Source: Oscillospiraceae bacterium
GTDB lineage: Bacteria; Bacillota; Clostridia; Saccharofermentanales; Saccharofermentanaceae
Direction: 5' to 3'
NCBI GenBank assembly: GCA_902787975.1
Contig: CADAIP010000004.1
Location: 1 to 64,000, forward strand
DNA length: 64,000 bases
The translations under genes were made by a program, and so were the position numbers. The stretch's first letter is position 1, and each line of letters opens with the position of its first letter. The notes below the pieces were generated by a model. It did not search any database. It saw nothing but the letters and a program-made list of their open reading frames with translations, and was not told the origin of the DNA. Shown one piece after another: positions 15,870 to 26,646 of the stretch.

Positions 15870-15897
15870 TTGATTGAGAATTCATTAACGATAAAAT
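15870..15897 (+). promoter_or_regulatory. Possible promoter of the 750-aa protein
   Basis: TTGATT (15870-15875), a 16-bp spacer and TAAAAT (15892-15897) lie upstream of the ribosome site AAAGGAGAT for the gene at 15935. Confidence 0.45.
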
Positions 15898-15934
15898 AGC
15901 ATATATATATTTATTTATAAAGGAGATTAGACTT

Positions 15935-18187
15935 ATGCCTAACGATCCTGATAAGTTTAACAACTTTAACGGTATGAACAACTCTGACCATCAGGATGAT
16001 TTTATCGATTCCTCTTTTGCAGTACAGTTCAAACCCGGTGACAAGACCGAATCCATCGCCGACAAACTCAAGGAGAGCAAAGAGAACCTTGAGAAGAAAA
16101 ACAGTTCTTTCAACAACGGATTCAAGGACGAGTTTGATGATTTTGAATTTGATTCATCCATATCTGCATTCAAGCCTTTCAAAGCACCTGAAGAGCCCGC
16201 TGCTCCCGTGAAGGAAGAACCCAAGCCGGAAGCTCCCAAGGCAGAAGCACCTAAGGCTCCGGTTTCCACAGAACCTGCCTTCCCTAAGGATGGCGGCACA
16301 TTCGATAAGCCGTTATTCACTGCCAAGGCACCGGAACCTGCCAAGAATGCTATTCCTAAGTTCGACGATCTTGATGAAGCACTCGACAAGTACGAAGCAA
16401 GACAGGCTAACGAGAGGATCTTCAAGTCCGGCAATGGCCTCGACTTTGCCACTTCAGAGCACGACAAGAAAACAAGTCCTTTCCTTAACGCAGAAAAGCC
16501 TGACATCCCTGCACCCAATGGTGTGGATATCCCCAGAGCAGAAGCTCCCAAGGCACCTGCAGCACAGCCCGCAGGATTCAGACCTTATCCTTCTGCAAAC
16601 AAGACAGAATTATTCAATACACCTACTCAGAATGCTAAGGCTGCACAGGAAGCAGAGAAAGCTGCAGACCAGACTTCCAAAGCAGAAGCAGTTAAGCCCG
16701 CTGAGCCGGCTAAACCGACATCACCTTTCACATCGGCTAAGCCTGCTGAACCCGCTAAACCGGCAGAGCCTGCAAAGCCTGTAAATCCCGCAGCAAGTGT
16801 TATCCCTGAGACAAGAGCAGACATGTTCAAGCAGGATGCTTCAGCTTCTCAGGCAAAGCCTGCTGAGCCTGTTAAGGCTGCAGAACCCGTTAAGCCCGTT
16901 GAACATGCAAGACCTGTTCCTCCGGCAACCGCAAAAGCAGCTGAACCCGCAAAGCAGTCAAATTCAGCAGCCGCAGCAGCTGCAGCTTCGATCACCGCAG
17001 CCGCCGCTTCAGCTTCAGCAGCAGCAAAAGTATCACAGGCATCCGCAGCAAAAGCTGCTGAACCTGCTAAGCCTGCAAAGTCTTTCGAACCCGTAAAGGC
17101 ACCTGCTGAGACAGAAACGCCTCACAGACCTGCAGCTTCTGCAAAACCGAAGGAAGCACCCGCAGTAAAAGCAGAAGCACCTGCTCCCGCGCAGGCTAAA
17201 CCTGCTCCGGCTCCTGCACCCGCACCCGCTCCTGCCACTACAGGACACAGACCGGGCACATCAAGCAAGCCTGCAGCAGCTCCACAGGCAGCTGACAATT
17301 CACCGTTCAAACCTAAGGGCAAGCAGCCCGTTCAGGCAACAAGAGGCGTTGCAAACGGTACTCCGACTAACTCACATAACAACAAGACAATAACACCTGT
17401 CAGCACTGTTAAGACCAAGAAGAAAAAGAAGGAACCGAAGGCTACAAAGGATCCCGGACTTGCAGGTCTTATCACATTCCTTGCAATTATCGTAGTAGCA
17501 ATCGGGGTGCTCTTAGTATTGAATAATACTTCAACCCTCAAGGATCTCTTCGGTAAGAAGCCGGTCGAGACTATTACAACTGAAGCTACTACAGCTGCCA
17601 TTGAGCCTTCCAAGGAAGAAACAGAAGTTACTACAACAGTTACAGAGACGACAACAGAAGCTACAACTGCTGCCACTACAACTGAGGCAACGACTTCTGA
17701 GACAACTGAAGCTACTACAACTACAACAACAGAAGAAACAACCACTGAGGCTACAACAACCACAGAGGAAGAGACAACAACTACTGAAGAAGAAACAACG
17801 ACTACAGAACCTGCTAAGACAAGACAGACAACTTCCAACACTGTTGAAGGTTCAAGCATCAACGACTTCAGCACAAAGATCACAAACTTCGCTCCTACAG
17901 AGGATGGTTTCAAGTTCGATATCGAGCTCAAGAACAAGAGCAACTGCACTGCTAACCTTCCCAAGTCTCTCTACGGTCTTGATATCAAGCTCTTCTGCGA
18001 TCAGTCGATCACTGAAGTAACTTCTGATGGCATGACATTCACCGGTGACGGCACATCATTCAGAGGCACACCTAACGAGATCGCAGTAGCAGGCGGCGAG
18101 ACATATATCTTCACCGTTTACGTAACCACAAGTTCTTATGTAACACAGTATGGTTACAACTACGCTTACTTCGACTGGGTCAAGTAA
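15935..18187 (+). CDS. Disordered single-pass protein with C-terminal outside domain
   Basis: A 750-residue protein I cannot name. The first 500 or so residues are hydrophilic and low-complexity, rich in Pro, Ala, Lys and Glu, with PAEPAKPAEPAKP-type repeats. A very basic stretch (KTKKKKKEPK) then precedes one membrane helix (about residues 508-530), which by the positive-inside rule puts the N-terminus in the cytoplasm. A Thr/Glu-rich linker of about 80 residues and a folded C-terminal domain of about 110 residues with beta-strand character follow outside. A long disordered cytoplasmic arm joined to a surface domain suggests a scaffold or envelope link. AAAGGAGAT precedes the ATG, and a terminator follows. 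Confidence 0.75.
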   Translation: MPNDPDKFNNFNGMNNSDHQDDFIDSSFAVQFKPGDKTESIADKLKESKENLEKKNSSFNNGFKDEFDDFEFDSSISAFKPFKAPEEPAAPVKEEPKPEAPKAEAPKAPVSTEPAFPKDGGTFDKPLFTAKAPEPAKNAIPKFDDLDEALDKYEARQANERIFKSGNGLDFATSEHDKKTSPFLNAEKPDIPAPNGVDIPRAEAPKAPAAQPAGFRPYPSANKTELFNTPTQNAKAAQEAEKAADQTSKAEAVKPAEPAKPTSPFTSAKPAEPAKPAEPAKPVNPAASVIPETRADMFKQDASASQAKPAEPVKAAEPVKPVEHARPVPPATAKAAEPAKQSNSAAAAAAASITAAAASASAAAKVSQASAAKAAEPAKPAKSFEPVKAPAETETPHRPAASAKPKEAPAVKAEAPAPAQAKPAPAPAPAPAPATTGHRPGTSSKPAAAPQAADNSPFKPKGKQPVQATRGVANGTPTNSHNNKTITPVSTVKTKKKKKEPKATKDPGLAGLITFLAIIVVAIGVLLVLNNTSTLKDLFGKKPVETITTEATTAAIEPSKEETEVTTTVTETTTEATTAATTTEATTSETTEATTTTTTEETTTEATTTTEEETTTTEEETTTTEPAKTRQTTSNTVEGSSINDFSTKITNFAPTEDGFKFDIELKNKSNCTANLPKSLYGLDIKLFCDQSITEVTSDGMTFTGDGTSFRGTPNEIAVAGGETYIFTVYVTTSSYVTQYGYNYAYFDWVK

Positions 18188-18206
18188 TTAGTAATTCAGT
18201 ACCAAC

Positions 18207-18243
18207 AAAAAGACGCTCCCTGGTTTCCGGAAGCGTCTTTTTT
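18207..18243. terminator. Bidirectional terminator between convergent genes
   Basis: A stem of about 11 bp (AAAAAGACGCT with AGCGTCTTTTT) with A and T flanks lies between the convergent 750-aa gene and the clpE-like gene and can end both transcripts. Confidence 0.85.
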
Positions 18244-18262
18244 ATTTGTTTGTTTTTAGTTT

Positions 18263-20701
18263 TTACTGCTCGCCTTTGATAGTATCGAAAACGAACTTGC
18301 CTCTTCTGAAATCGATCTTGAGGCTTACGACATCCTTGAGCGCGCCTGTGAGGAACATGTCAGAGAGTGCATCTTCAACATTAGTCCTGATGGCCTTGCG
18401 CAAAGGTCTGGCACCATACTTCTCGTCGTATCCGAGCTCAGCAAGTCTGTCACCTGCAGCCTTGGTCATAGTGCACTTGATGTGCTTGTCATCGAGCGCC
18501 TGGAATACATCCTTGATCATGATGTTAACGATCTGGCGGATCTCCTCAGGCTTCAGGGACTTGAAGATAATCGTCTCATCAACACGGTTCAGGAACTCAG
18601 GACGGAATGTCTCCTTGAGTGCGCTCTGGACGTGCTGTTCCATGGCTTCGTGAGTCTCGTTAAAGAAACCGATCGTAGCAGCCTTTGCAGAGCTTCCTGC
18701 GTTAGATGTCATGATGATGATGCAGTTTTCGAAGTTAACGTGCAATCCGTGGCTGTCTGTGAGGACACCGTCATCAAGCATCTGCAGGAGAAGATTGAAT
18801 ACATCAGGGTGAGCCTTCTCGATCTCGTCGAAAAGGATTACCGAGTAAGGCTTTCTTCTTACCTGCTCAGTGAGCTGTCCGGCATCATCGAATCCGACAT
18901 ATCCCGGAGGAGAACCGATAAGCTTGGATACAGAGTGCGGTTCCATATACTCGGACATATCGATCCTGATGAGAGCCTCTTCAGTATCGAACATAACCTC
19001 AGCAAGAGCCTTAACGAGCTCCGTCTTACCTACACCCGTAGGTCCTACGAATATGAAAGATGTCGGCTTATGCTTTTTAGTAAAGCCGGCTCTTGTACGT
19101 CTTACTGCACTTGCAACAGCGTGTACGGCCTCTTCCTGACCGATGACGCGCTTATGAAGTCTCTCTTCAAGATTGTTGAGCTTCTCAGTCTCAGTCTCTG
19201 AGATGGACTTAAGCGGAATGCCAGTCCACATCTCGACAACACGTGCAATATCTTCAACCTGAATAGGATCAGGTGCGATGTCGCTCTCGAGTTGGTCGAG
19301 CTCATTCTGGAGTTTATCAGCCTTTGCCTTGAGCTCTGCAACCTTCTCGTAATCAGCTTCACGCTCTTCGGGAGAAGAATTCTCCATTGAGTCTATCTGC
19401 ATCTGATGCTCACGCTTAGCCTTTTCGAGGGCCTTTTTGGTATTGGCAAGCTTTACAAGCTTAACGTTCTTGAGGTTTGCTGCAGAACCTGCCTCATCGA
19501 TAAGGTCGATGGCCTTATCCGGAAGGTATCTGTCAGTGATGTATCTCTTGGATGCCTTAACTGCAAACTCGATTACTTCATCAGAATATGTGACGTTGTG
19601 GTGCTTCTCGTAGTAATCCTTGATACCCTTTAAGATCTCAATGGACATCTCTACGGAAGGCTCATCGAGCATAACCTTCTGGAAACGTCTCTCCAGAGCC
19701 GAATCTTTCTCGATACGCTTATATTCAGCAGTTGTGGTTGAACCCAGAATACGAAGCTCACCTCTGGCCAGAGCAGGCTTTAAGATGTTTGCCGCATTGG
19801 TTGAACCCTCTGCATCGCCTGCACCGATGATCGTATGGAGCTCATCGATAACAAGGATGATATTCTCAGCCTTGATCGCTTCATTGATTACGCCCTTGAT
19901 ACGGCTCTCAAACTGACCTCTGAACTGTGTTCCTGCAACCATTGCAGGAAGATCGAGCTGCCAGACCTGCATGTTAAGGAGCTTCTCAGGAACCGATCCC
20001 TCGACAATCTTAACTGCAAGGCCCTGTGCAACGGCTGTCTTACCTACACCGGGGGCACCGATAAGAACAGGGTTGTTCTTGGAACGCCTGTTAAGGATCT
20101 GGATACATCTCTCGATCTCTTTGTCACGGCCGATAATGCGGTCGATCTTGCCCTCTGCGGCACGCTCAGTGAGGTTTGTACCGAATTCATTGAGGTACTT
20201 GAGACGCTGTTTGCCTCTAACCTTTCTGGGATCCTTGCTTGCCTTTCCGTCCTGGGAACCGTCACCGGCTTCACTGCCGGGTCTTCTTCCGAAGAGAGAA
20301 CCGAAGATGTTATTCTTCTCCTCACCTTCAGATGACTTGTCATCCTTCGCATCATCAGGATCAGCAATGTTTACGGGAGTTGAATCCTCATCGAATTCGT
20401 AAGTCTCATCTTCATCGTCAAAAGATGAACCGCCAAAATCATCGCCGGCTGCAAGAGACTTAAGAAAGTCAGTAGGATCAGCTGAAAAACCGTTCTGTGA
20501 AACAAGCTCTTCGAGCCTGTCGCTCATCTCTTCAATGTTATCCGCATTGATTCCTGTTGCCTTGAACATATCGGTAACACCCGATATGCCTGATTCATAG
20601 GCACACTTAAGGCAGAAACCCTCGTCAATTCTCTGGCCGTTCTCATAACGGCTCGTGAAGACGATAGCATGCCTCTTTTTACAAATACTACAAATTGCCA
20701 T
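18263..20701 (-). CDS. clpE: ClpE/ClpC-type AAA+ unfoldase
   Basis: An 812-residue Hsp100 unfoldase that would feed substrates to ClpP. The N-terminus carries a zinc finger (CSICKKRH ... CLKCAYE) in place of the usual Clp-N repeats, as in ClpE. Two AAA+ modules follow, with Walker A motifs GAPGVGKT and GPTGVGKT and an Arg-rich second module. Between them lies a coiled middle domain with a UVR-like stretch (about residues 410-460). ATIGFFNE carries the IGF loop that docks on ClpP. The ATG overlaps the uvrA stop by one base (TAATG), so the two are coupled. ClpE-type proteins are heat and protein-damage regulated; no CtsR box was seen. Confidence 0.88.
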   Translation of the reverse strand: MAICSICKKRHAIVFTSRYENGQRIDEGFCLKCAYESGISGVTDMFKATGINADNIEEMSDRLEELVSQNGFSADPTDFLKSLAAGDDFGGSSFDDEDETYEFDEDSTPVNIADPDDAKDDKSSEGEEKNNIFGSLFGRRPGSEAGDGSQDGKASKDPRKVRGKQRLKYLNEFGTNLTERAAEGKIDRIIGRDKEIERCIQILNRRSKNNPVLIGAPGVGKTAVAQGLAVKIVEGSVPEKLLNMQVWQLDLPAMVAGTQFRGQFESRIKGVINEAIKAENIILVIDELHTIIGAGDAEGSTNAANILKPALARGELRILGSTTTAEYKRIEKDSALERRFQKVMLDEPSVEMSIEILKGIKDYYEKHHNVTYSDEVIEFAVKASKRYITDRYLPDKAIDLIDEAGSAANLKNVKLVKLANTKKALEKAKREHQMQIDSMENSSPEEREADYEKVAELKAKADKLQNELDQLESDIAPDPIQVEDIARVVEMWTGIPLKSISETETEKLNNLEERLHKRVIGQEEAVHAVASAVRRTRAGFTKKHKPTSFIFVGPTGVGKTELVKALAEVMFDTEEALIRIDMSEYMEPHSVSKLIGSPPGYVGFDDAGQLTEQVRRKPYSVILFDEIEKAHPDVFNLLLQMLDDGVLTDSHGLHVNFENCIIIMTSNAGSSAKAATIGFFNETHEAMEQHVQSALKETFRPEFLNRVDETIIFKSLKPEEIRQIVNIMIKDVFQALDDKHIKCTMTKAAGDRLAELGYDEKYGARPLRKAIRTNVEDALSDMFLTGALKDVVSLKIDFRRGKFVFDTIKGEQ

Positions 20702-23700
20702 TACTCTTCTCCGTTATTATCTATATCTTCCCTTATCCTGCGTCTTACCCTGGGACCGGTAAGAATGTCGTATTGTTCTTCCTCGAGCCTTGCCGTGTCG
20801 ATAAACGCAGAAATATCCTTATACTGACCGTTCTTTTTGGCCCTCTCAAGTATGGGCTTTAAGAACTGTCCCGTATAAGATTTCTTACATTTAGCAATCT
20901 CCTCGGGCGTACCGGAAGCAACTATCTCACCGCCTCCGTCACCGCTCTCGGGACCCAGATCGATTATATGATCCGCTGTCTTTATGACATCCAGATTGTG
21001 CTCGATTACGACCACAGTGTTCTTATTTTCGGTTAGGCGTTCTAAAATGTCAACCAATTTATGGACGTCAGCGACATGCAGACCGGTCGTCGGCTCATCT
21101 AATACATATATCGTTTTTCCCGTAGATCTTCTCGACAATTCCGAGGCAAGTTTGATTCTTTGTGCCTCACCGCCCGACAATGTCGTGGAAGGCTGTCCGA
21201 GCTTGATATAGCCCAGACCTACGTCCTGAAGCGTCCTTACCTTCTTATAGATCGTCGGATGGTTCTTGAAGAACTCACAGGCCTCATCAACGGACATCTC
21301 AAGAACATCGGAGATATTCTTGCCGTTGTATCTAACTTCCAAAGTCTCACGGTTATATCTCTTACCCTTACAGACGTCGCATGTGACGTAGATATCGGGA
21401 AGGAAATGCATCTCGATCTTGTTAACGCCGTCTCCCGCGCAGGCTTCGCATCTGCCGCCCTTGGTATTAAACGAGAACCTTCCTGCCTTATATCCTCTCT
21501 GCTTCGCGTCAGACGTCTCTGCATAGAGCTTACGGATCAGATCGAAAAGTCCGATATACGTCGCCGGATTACTCCTCGGAGTCCTTCCTATAGGGCTCTG
21601 GTCAATGCATATGATCTTATCGAGGTTGGAATAGCCCGTTATCCTGTCGCACTTCAGACGCATCTTACGCGAGCCGTTAAGCTCGTGTGAGAGATACGGA
21701 ACCAGAGTCGAATTGATAAGAGATGACTTTCCTGATCCGGATACGCCCGTTATGACCGTAAATAGACCGATCGGGATCGATACGTCGATATTCTTAAGGT
21801 TATTTACGTGTGCGCCTGAGATCTTGAGCATCTTCTTGGGATCGATCTTTCTTCTGTTCATCGGAACGGGAATGAACTTCTCGCCTGACAGATACTGTCC
21901 CGTAATAGAGTTCTTTTCCGAGATGATGTCTTCAACGGAACCCTGTGCTACGACCTGACCTCCGAACGAACCGGCACCGGGGCCGATATCAATGATATGG
22001 TCAGCGGCGCGCATCGTATCTTCATCGTGCTCAACGACGAGGATGGAATTGCCCAGATCCCTGAGCTTAAACAAAGTCTTTATAAGCTTGTCATTGTCCC
22101 TCTGGTGAAGACCAATCGAAGGTTCATCGAGAACATAGAGCACGCCCTGAAGGCCTGCACCGATCTGTGTGGCAAGTCTTATTCTCTGTGCCTCACCGCC
22201 TGAAAGAGTCGCAGACGATCTGGAGAGCGTCATGTAATCCAGTCCTACATCGTACAGGAACTCAAGTCTTGATCTGACCTCCCTTAAGATGGGAGCAGCG
22301 ATCTCCGAGTTCTTGCCCTTGAGCTTTAAATCCGTGAAAAACTCTCTCATGGACTTAACGGACAGATCCGTAAGTTCGCTGATGTTAAGTCCACCTACCT
22401 TAACGGACAGGCTGTTCTTGTTAAGTCTGGCACCGTTGCAGACAGGACAGATATCGATGCTCATGTATTTCTCGTAAGAAGCTTTTGCCTCATCACTGCC
22501 GGATTCTCTCCAGCGTCTCATGACGCTCGGCACAACGCCTTCCCAGTCGGAATAGTAATCACCGCTTCTGGGATAGAGGGAATTCCTTGTATCGACCTTA
22601 AGCATCTCTCCGCCGTTACCGTAGAGAATAATGTTCTTAACGTTCTCGGGAAGCTTGTAATATGGCGTATCAAGCGAGAATTTATACTTCTTGGCAAGCG
22701 CTTCGATAAAGCATCTTCCCCAGCTCTTCGGATCGTCGAAATTCCAGCCTGCAGTCCTCACCGCGCCTTCATTGATGGAAAGCTTTGGATTGGTAACACA
22801 GAGCTCAGGGTCTACTGCCGTAAGCGTACCGATACCGGAACAGTTGGGGCATGCGCCTTCCGGGCTGTTAAATGAGAAGCTTCTCGTATTGATCTCGCCA
22901 AATGAAATGCCGCAGTCAGGGCATGCAAGATTCTGCGAGAAAAACTCCTCGCTCGTCTCGTATGTCTTCTCGCCATTATCGTCAGTAGTCGCAGTCTGGA
23001 GCTCAACAAGCAGCAATCCGTCAGAGAGCTTAAGAGCTGTCTCGCACGAATCGTACAATCTCGTTGTATTTGCTTCCTTGATAACAAGTCTGTCGACTAC
23101 AACGGAGATCTCATGCTTGTTGTTCTTGTTGAGGCTGATCTCCTCATCGAGTTCATATGTGATGCCATCGACCTTTACTCTCGCATATCCGGACTTCCTG
23201 AAGCCCTCGAAAAGCTTTCCGAACTCACCCTTCTTACCCCTTACGACAGGCGCGTATATGATCGCTCTCGTGCCTTCGGGATAAACCTTGAGCTTGTCTA
23301 TTATCTGGTCTATGCCCTGTGACTTGATGGGCTTGCCGCAGTTAGGACAGAAAGGCTCGCCGACTCTTGCATAAAGGAGTCTGAAATAGTCGTATATCTC
23401 AGTAACCGTACCGACGGTGGATCTCGGGTTGCTGACTGTCGATTTCTGATCGATGGAAATAGCCGGAGACAGACCTTCGATGCTGTCGAGATCAGGCTTG
23501 TCGAGCTGACCTAAGAACATTCTGGCATAAGAAGAAAGTGATTCAACATATCTTCTCTGGCCTTCAGCGTAGATCGTATCGAAAGCAAGTGAAGATTTAC
23601 CGGAACCAGAAAGACCTGTCAGTACGACCATCTTCCTTCTCGGAATGTCTATATCGATATTCTTGAGGTTATGCTCTCTGGCGCCTCTGATCTTTATATA

Positions 23701-23715
23701 TTTGTTCTCATCCAT
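20701..23715 (-). CDS. uvrA: Excinuclease ABC subunit A
   Basis: A 1004-residue DNA damage sensor of nucleotide excision repair that loads UvrB. Two ABC ATPase modules are present, with Walker A motifs GLSGSGKSS (about residues 33-41) and GVSGSGKSS (about 650) and signature motifs LSGGEAQR in both. Zinc-binding CxxC pairs (CPNCGKP, CPDCG ... [14 protein letters not shown] ... CDVCKG) are intact. Length is typical, although the C-terminus has a charged extension. uvrB and uvrC are not in the window. The coupling with a clpE-like gene suggests shared stress expression. Confidence 0.96.
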   Translation of the reverse strand: MDENKYIKIRGAREHNLKNIDIDIPRRKMVVLTGLSGSGKSSLAFDTIYAEGQRRYVESLSSYARMFLGQLDKPDLDSIEGLSPAISIDQKSTVSNPRSTVGTVTEIYDYFRLLYARVGEPFCPNCGKPIKSQGIDQIIDKLKVYPEGTRAIIYAPVVRGKKGEFGKLFEGFRKSGYARVKVDGITYELDEEISLNKNNKHEISVVVDRLVIKEANTTRLYDSCETALKLSDGLLLVELQTATTDDNGEKTYETSEEFFSQNLACPDCGISFGEINTRSFSFNSPEGACPNCSGIGTLTAVDPELCVTNPKLSINEGAVRTAGWNFDDPKSWGRCFIEALAKKYKFSLDTPYYKLPENVKNIILYGNGGEMLKVDTRNSLYPRSGDYYSDWEGVVPSVMRRWRESGSDEAKASYEKYMSIDICPVCNGARLNKNSLSVKVGGLNISELTDLSVKSMREFFTDLKLKGKNSEIAAPILREVRSRLEFLYDVGLDYMTLSRSSATLSGGEAQRIRLATQIGAGLQGVLYVLDEPSIGLHQRDNDKLIKTLFKLRDLGNSILVVEHDEDTMRAADHIIDIGPGAGSFGGQVVAQGSVEDIISEKNSITGQYLSGEKFIPVPMNRRKIDPKKMLKISGAHVNNLKNIDVSIPIGLFTVITGVSGSGKSSLINSTLVPYLSHELNGSRKMRLKCDRITGYSNLDKIICIDQSPIGRTPRSNPATYIGLFDLIRKLYAETSDAKQRGYKAGRFSFNTKGGRCEACAGDGVNKIEMHFLPDIYVTCDVCKGKRYNRETLEVRYNGKNISDVLEMSVDEACEFFKNHPTIYKKVRTLQDVGLGYIKLGQPSTTLSGGEAQRIKLASELSRRSTGKTIYVLDEPTTGLHVADVHKLVDILERLTENKNTVVVIEHNLDVIKTADHIIDLGPESGDGGGEIVASGTPEEIAKCKKSYTGQFLKPILERAKKNGQYKDISAFIDTARLEEEQYDILTGPRVRRRIREDIDNNGEE

Positions 23716-23738
23716 ATCCGTTAAAAGTCCTGTGTTAA

Positions 23739-23770
23739 CAAAAAGACGGACATCAAGTAAGATGTTCGTC
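23739..23770 (-). terminator. Terminator of tRNA-Glu
   Basis: A 10-bp stem (23761-23770 with 23745-23754, one wobble) is followed by five T on the minus strand. It lies between tRNA-Glu and uvrA. Confidence 0.8.
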
Positions 23771-23783
23771 CTTCCTCATAATT

Positions 23784-23858
23784 TGGTGACCCCAAGCGGA
23801 TTCGAACCGCTGATTGCGCCGTGAGAGGGCGCCGTCTTAACCACTTGACCATGGGGCC
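23784..23858 (-). tRNA. tRNA-Glu (CTC)
   Basis: The 75-nt cloverleaf has an encoded CCA (23784-23786), acceptor GGCCCCA/TGGGGTC, anticodon loop CCTCTCA (CTC) and T arm AGCGG/CCGCT. Confidence 0.92.
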
Positions 23859-23876
23859 TTGTTTGTTTGCCCGAGT

Positions 23877-23905
23877 ATATTACCACAGGATTATTTTCTG
23901 CGCAA
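23877..23905 (-). promoter_or_regulatory. Probable promoter of tRNA-Glu
   Basis: The minus strand reads TTGCGC (23900-23905), a 17-bp spacer and TAATAT (23877-23882), about 20 bases before the tRNA. Confidence 0.5.
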
Positions 23906-23973
23906 GTACACCGGGCGATATCAAACCAAGTTAGTTTAATTCTGTCCTCATATCGGGATAAATTGTCCCAATA

Positions 23974-25341
23974 TCAGATTATGTCCTGTCTTTCTTCAGC
24001 AGGAACGTAAGCTCTTCTCTTGTTCACGCACTTGAATGCAGGTCTCATGATACGTCCGCCGGAAACGAGTTCCTCGATCCTGTGAGCGCTCCAGCCAGCG
24101 ATCCTTCCGCATGCAAACAAAGGAGTATAAAGCTCTGAAGGTATGCCGAGCATTGAATATACAAGGCCTGCATAGAAGTCAACGTTAGCGCATACGAGCT
24201 TATCGGACTTCTTAACTTCGTGGAATACATCAGGTGCAAGCTTTTCGACGAGCAGATAGAGATTATAAAGATCCATCTGTCCCTTCTCTTTTGCAAGAAG
24301 CTCTGCGTACTTTCTGATAACGACAGTTCTGGGGTCGGACAAAGTATAAACAGCATGTCCGATACCGTAGATAAGTCCGGACTTGTCGAAAGCCTTCTTG
24401 TTGATGATGTCAGCAAGATAAGATCTGATGGCCTTCTCGTCTGTCCAGTCGTTTACATGCTCTCTGAGATCCTTCATCATGGCATAAGCCTTGTTGGATG
24501 CACCGCCGTGCTGGGGTCCCTTAAGTGAACCTACAGCAGAAGCGATTACAGCATATGTATCAGAACCCGTAGAAGATACTGCGTGAGTTACGAATGTTGA
24601 GTTGTTGCCGCCGCCGTGCTCAGCATGGAGAACGAGCATGAGGTCTAAGATCCTTGCTTCAAGCTCAGTGAACTTTCCGTCAGGTCTGATCATGTGAAGG
24701 ATGTTCTGTGCTGTATTGTATTCAGCTACGGGAGCATGGATATAAAGGTCTCTGTGCTCAATGTAGTGTCTTCTTGCCATGTAACCGTAAGAGATGAGCA
24801 CAGGGAATCTTGCGATGAGCTCAGTGCACTGTCTTACGACATTATTGATATCCGTTGAATCGGGATTATCGTCATATGAATAGAGAGCAAGAACTGATCT
24901 TGCAAGCTTGTTCATGATGTCAGGCGAAGGTGCCTTCATGATCATGTCTTCCGTAAATCCGTCAGGAAGAGGTCTTACATCAGACAAGAGCTGATTGAAC
25001 TCCTTAAGCTCTGAAGCAGTCGGAAGCTCACCTGTAAGAAGCAGGAATGCAGTCTCCTCATAACCGAATCTGTTCTGTGAGAAGAAACCGTTAACGAGAT
25101 CTTTAACCTCATATCCCTGATAGAAAAGCTTACCCTCAACGGGAATCCTGTCGGCATCATCAACTATGTAACTCATGACCTCACCGACTTCGGTAAGACC
25201 TACGAGTACGCCGGTGCCGTCGTTATTACGCAGACCGCGCTTAACATTGTACTTGGTGTACAAGTCTGTATTAATATGCGATTTTACTTTTGCTACTTCA
25301 GCAAGCTTGCCGATAAGCTCTTTGTTCTGTTCGGATTCCAT
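23974..25341 (-). CDS. Citrate synthase family protein
   Basis: A 455-residue enzyme of the citrate / 2-methylcitrate synthase family, condensing oxaloacetate with an acyl-CoA. Conserved blocks include LHAEHGGGNNS, GPQHGGAS and GIGHAVYTLSDPR, with active-site histidines in the second and third and the catalytic Asp in NVDFYAG. The N-terminal 60 residues resemble those of the long clostridial citrate synthases. The gene stands alone, with AGGAAG nine bases before the ATG. Anaerobes use it to make 2-oxoglutarate for glutamate; aconitase and isocitrate dehydrogenase genes are not nearby. Confidence 0.9.
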   Translation of the reverse strand: MESEQNKELIGKLAEVAKVKSHINTDLYTKYNVKRGLRNNDGTGVLVGLTEVGEVMSYIVDDADRIPVEGKLFYQGYEVKDLVNGFFSQNRFGYEETAFLLLTGELPTASELKEFNQLLSDVRPLPDGFTEDMIMKAPSPDIMNKLARSVLALYSYDDNPDSTDINNVVRQCTELIARFPVLISYGYMARRHYIEHRDLYIHAPVAEYNTAQNILHMIRPDGKFTELEARILDLMLVLHAEHGGGNNSTFVTHAVSSTGSDTYAVIASAVGSLKGPQHGGASNKAYAMMKDLREHVNDWTDEKAIRSYLADIINKKAFDKSGLIYGIGHAVYTLSDPRTVVIRKYAELLAKEKGQMDLYNLYLLVEKLAPDVFHEVKKSDKLVCANVDFYAGLVYSMLGIPSELYTPLFACGRIAGWSAHRIEELVSGGRIMRPAFKCVNKRRAYVPAEERQDII

Positions 25342-25490
25342 ATTGACTGACTTCCTGTATGTTCACTTAGACTCGCGCCTATAATACCAGATATTATAAA
25401 GCTTTTCTTTTAATAGGAATTGCTCACGGTTTTACGAATAATTATGCATTAACAATGCGTTAATTGTTTAGTTCGTTAATAAAGACCTTC

Positions 25491-26258
25491 TTAAAGGAGC
25501 TTTGAGAGCTCAAAACCAATGAGCGAAGCAGCTACCGCAGCATTGAGTGATTCGGCTCTTCCCTTCATCGGGATCTTAACAAGTCTTTTGCATTTCTTCG
25601 TAGTCTCATCAGTAAGGCCGTCACCCTCGTTACCTATGAAATAGGCGCACGGAAGCTTAAGGTCGCCTGCTCCCAGTTCATTACCCTTAAGATGCATTGC
25701 GAGCGTATCGATATTCTCCTTGTCGAAAAAATCAAAGCACTCATCCATAGTCTTTCTTACGACCGGTATGTGCCAGACCGATCCCATTGTTGCCCTGATA
25801 ACTTTATCGTTATAAGGATCGCACGTCGTAGGGCTTACGATAACAGCAGTAAGTCCGAAAGCATCAGCAGTTCTGATCATCGTTCCGAGATTACCCGGAT
25901 CCTGCGTATTCTCTAATACAACGTAGATGTCTTTGCCATCTGCTTTTCGCGGGATATCAGAAGAAATAGAAGGCTCTTTTATAACGAGTGCCACACCCTG
26001 CGGATTGACTGTCTGTGATATCTTCTTGAAAACATCTTTATTCAGCACCAAAGGCTCTATTCCCGGCGTGAATTCCTTTGCCCAGTTAAGCCTGTCCTCG
26101 GAGACGATCACTTCGACCGGAGTCTGGCCACTCGCCAACGCCTCTTCGCAGAGCCTCGTGCCTTCAAGATAGATAACGCCCTCTGATCTGGCATTATCTC
26201 TTTTGGTGAGCTTTGCGATGCGCTTCACATTCGGATTGTCGCGGCTGGTAATGATCAT
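25491..26258 (-). CDS. SpoU/TrmH-family RNA methyltransferase
   Basis: A 255-residue 2'-O-ribose methyltransferase acting on rRNA or tRNA with S-adenosylmethionine. An N-terminal L30e-like RNA-binding part covers about residues 1-95. The SPOUT trefoil-knot domain shows its three motifs: ENTQDPGNLGTMIRTAD, YFIGNEGDGL and IPMKGRAESLNAAVAASL. AAGGAG precedes the ATG. In many Firmicutes this gene lies close to the infC-rpmI-rplT operon, as here. The exact target nucleotide is not readable. Confidence 0.9.
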   Translation of the reverse strand: MIITSRDNPNVKRIAKLTKRDNARSEGVIYLEGTRLCEEALASGQTPVEVIVSEDRLNWAKEFTPGIEPLVLNKDVFKKISQTVNPQGVALVIKEPSISSDIPRKADGKDIYVVLENTQDPGNLGTMIRTADAFGLTAVIVSPTTCDPYNDKVIRATMGSVWHIPVVRKTMDECFDFFDKENIDTLAMHLKGNELGAGDLKLPCAYFIGNEGDGLTDETTKKCKRLVKIPMKGRAESLNAAVAASLIGFELSKLL

Positions 26259-26330
26259 TGCTGGGAAGTCTCCTTTTCGCGCTTGTATTATAACAGATTG
26301 AATGCGGAGTTATGGTTTTCGGATTCATAA

Positions 26331-26364
26331 TAAAAAACTGCGCAGGAACTAAATCCTACGCAGT
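26331..26364 (-). terminator. Terminator of the infC-rpmI-rplT operon
   Basis: An 11-bp stem with one mismatch (26354-26364 with 26337-26347) is followed by six T on the minus strand, 27 bases after the rplT stop. Confidence 0.85.
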
Positions 26365-26390
26365 TGTTGAATTCGATTTGAACTAAGTTA

Positions 26391-26619
26391 TCAGAGAGCT
26401 GCCTTAGCCTTCTCAACGAGAGAAGTAAAACCTGCTGCATCTGTAACAGCGATATCGGAAAGAACCTTACGGTCGAGCTCGATACCAGCCTTCTTGAGGC
26501 CGTTCATGAATCTGGAGTAGTTGATGTCGTTCAAACGGCAAGCAGCGTTGATACGAACGATCCAGAGTCTTCTGATGATGACGCGCTCTTGTGCGGATTC
26601 CTCTTTTAACTCTTGACAT
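26391..26619 (-). pseudogene. rplT: rplT (ribosomal protein L20), internal deletion
   Basis: L20 is a primary 23S rRNA-binding protein and, in Firmicutes, the translational repressor of its own operon. The start at 26619 is intact ([13 protein letters not shown], with ribosome site AGGAGG) and so is the C-terminal half from [11 protein letters not shown] to KAKAAL, but the two lie in different frames. The gene is 229 bases long where about 350 are expected, so about 120-125 bases, encoding most of the N-terminal extension, are missing near 26580-26587. The first frame runs into a stop after about 60 residues. It is either a real mutation or an assembly error; see findings. Confidence 0.85.
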
Positions 26620-26646
26620 TATCTTGTCCTCCTAAATTCTAAGCAA

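Noticed and set aside
16500..17300. Repeated PAKPAEP-encoding units as a possible CRISPR or DNA repeat array
   Set aside because: The units are in frame, vary at synonymous positions and lack spacers; they are protein repeats.
17332..17964. Minus-strand frame of 210 codons rich in Val and Ser
   Set aside because: Complement of the Thr/Glu linker of the 750-aa protein; repetitive shadow with no start signal.
18482..19201. Plus-strand frame of 239 codons inside the clpE-like gene
   Set aside because: The minus-strand gene has both AAA+ modules intact, so this frame is a shadow.
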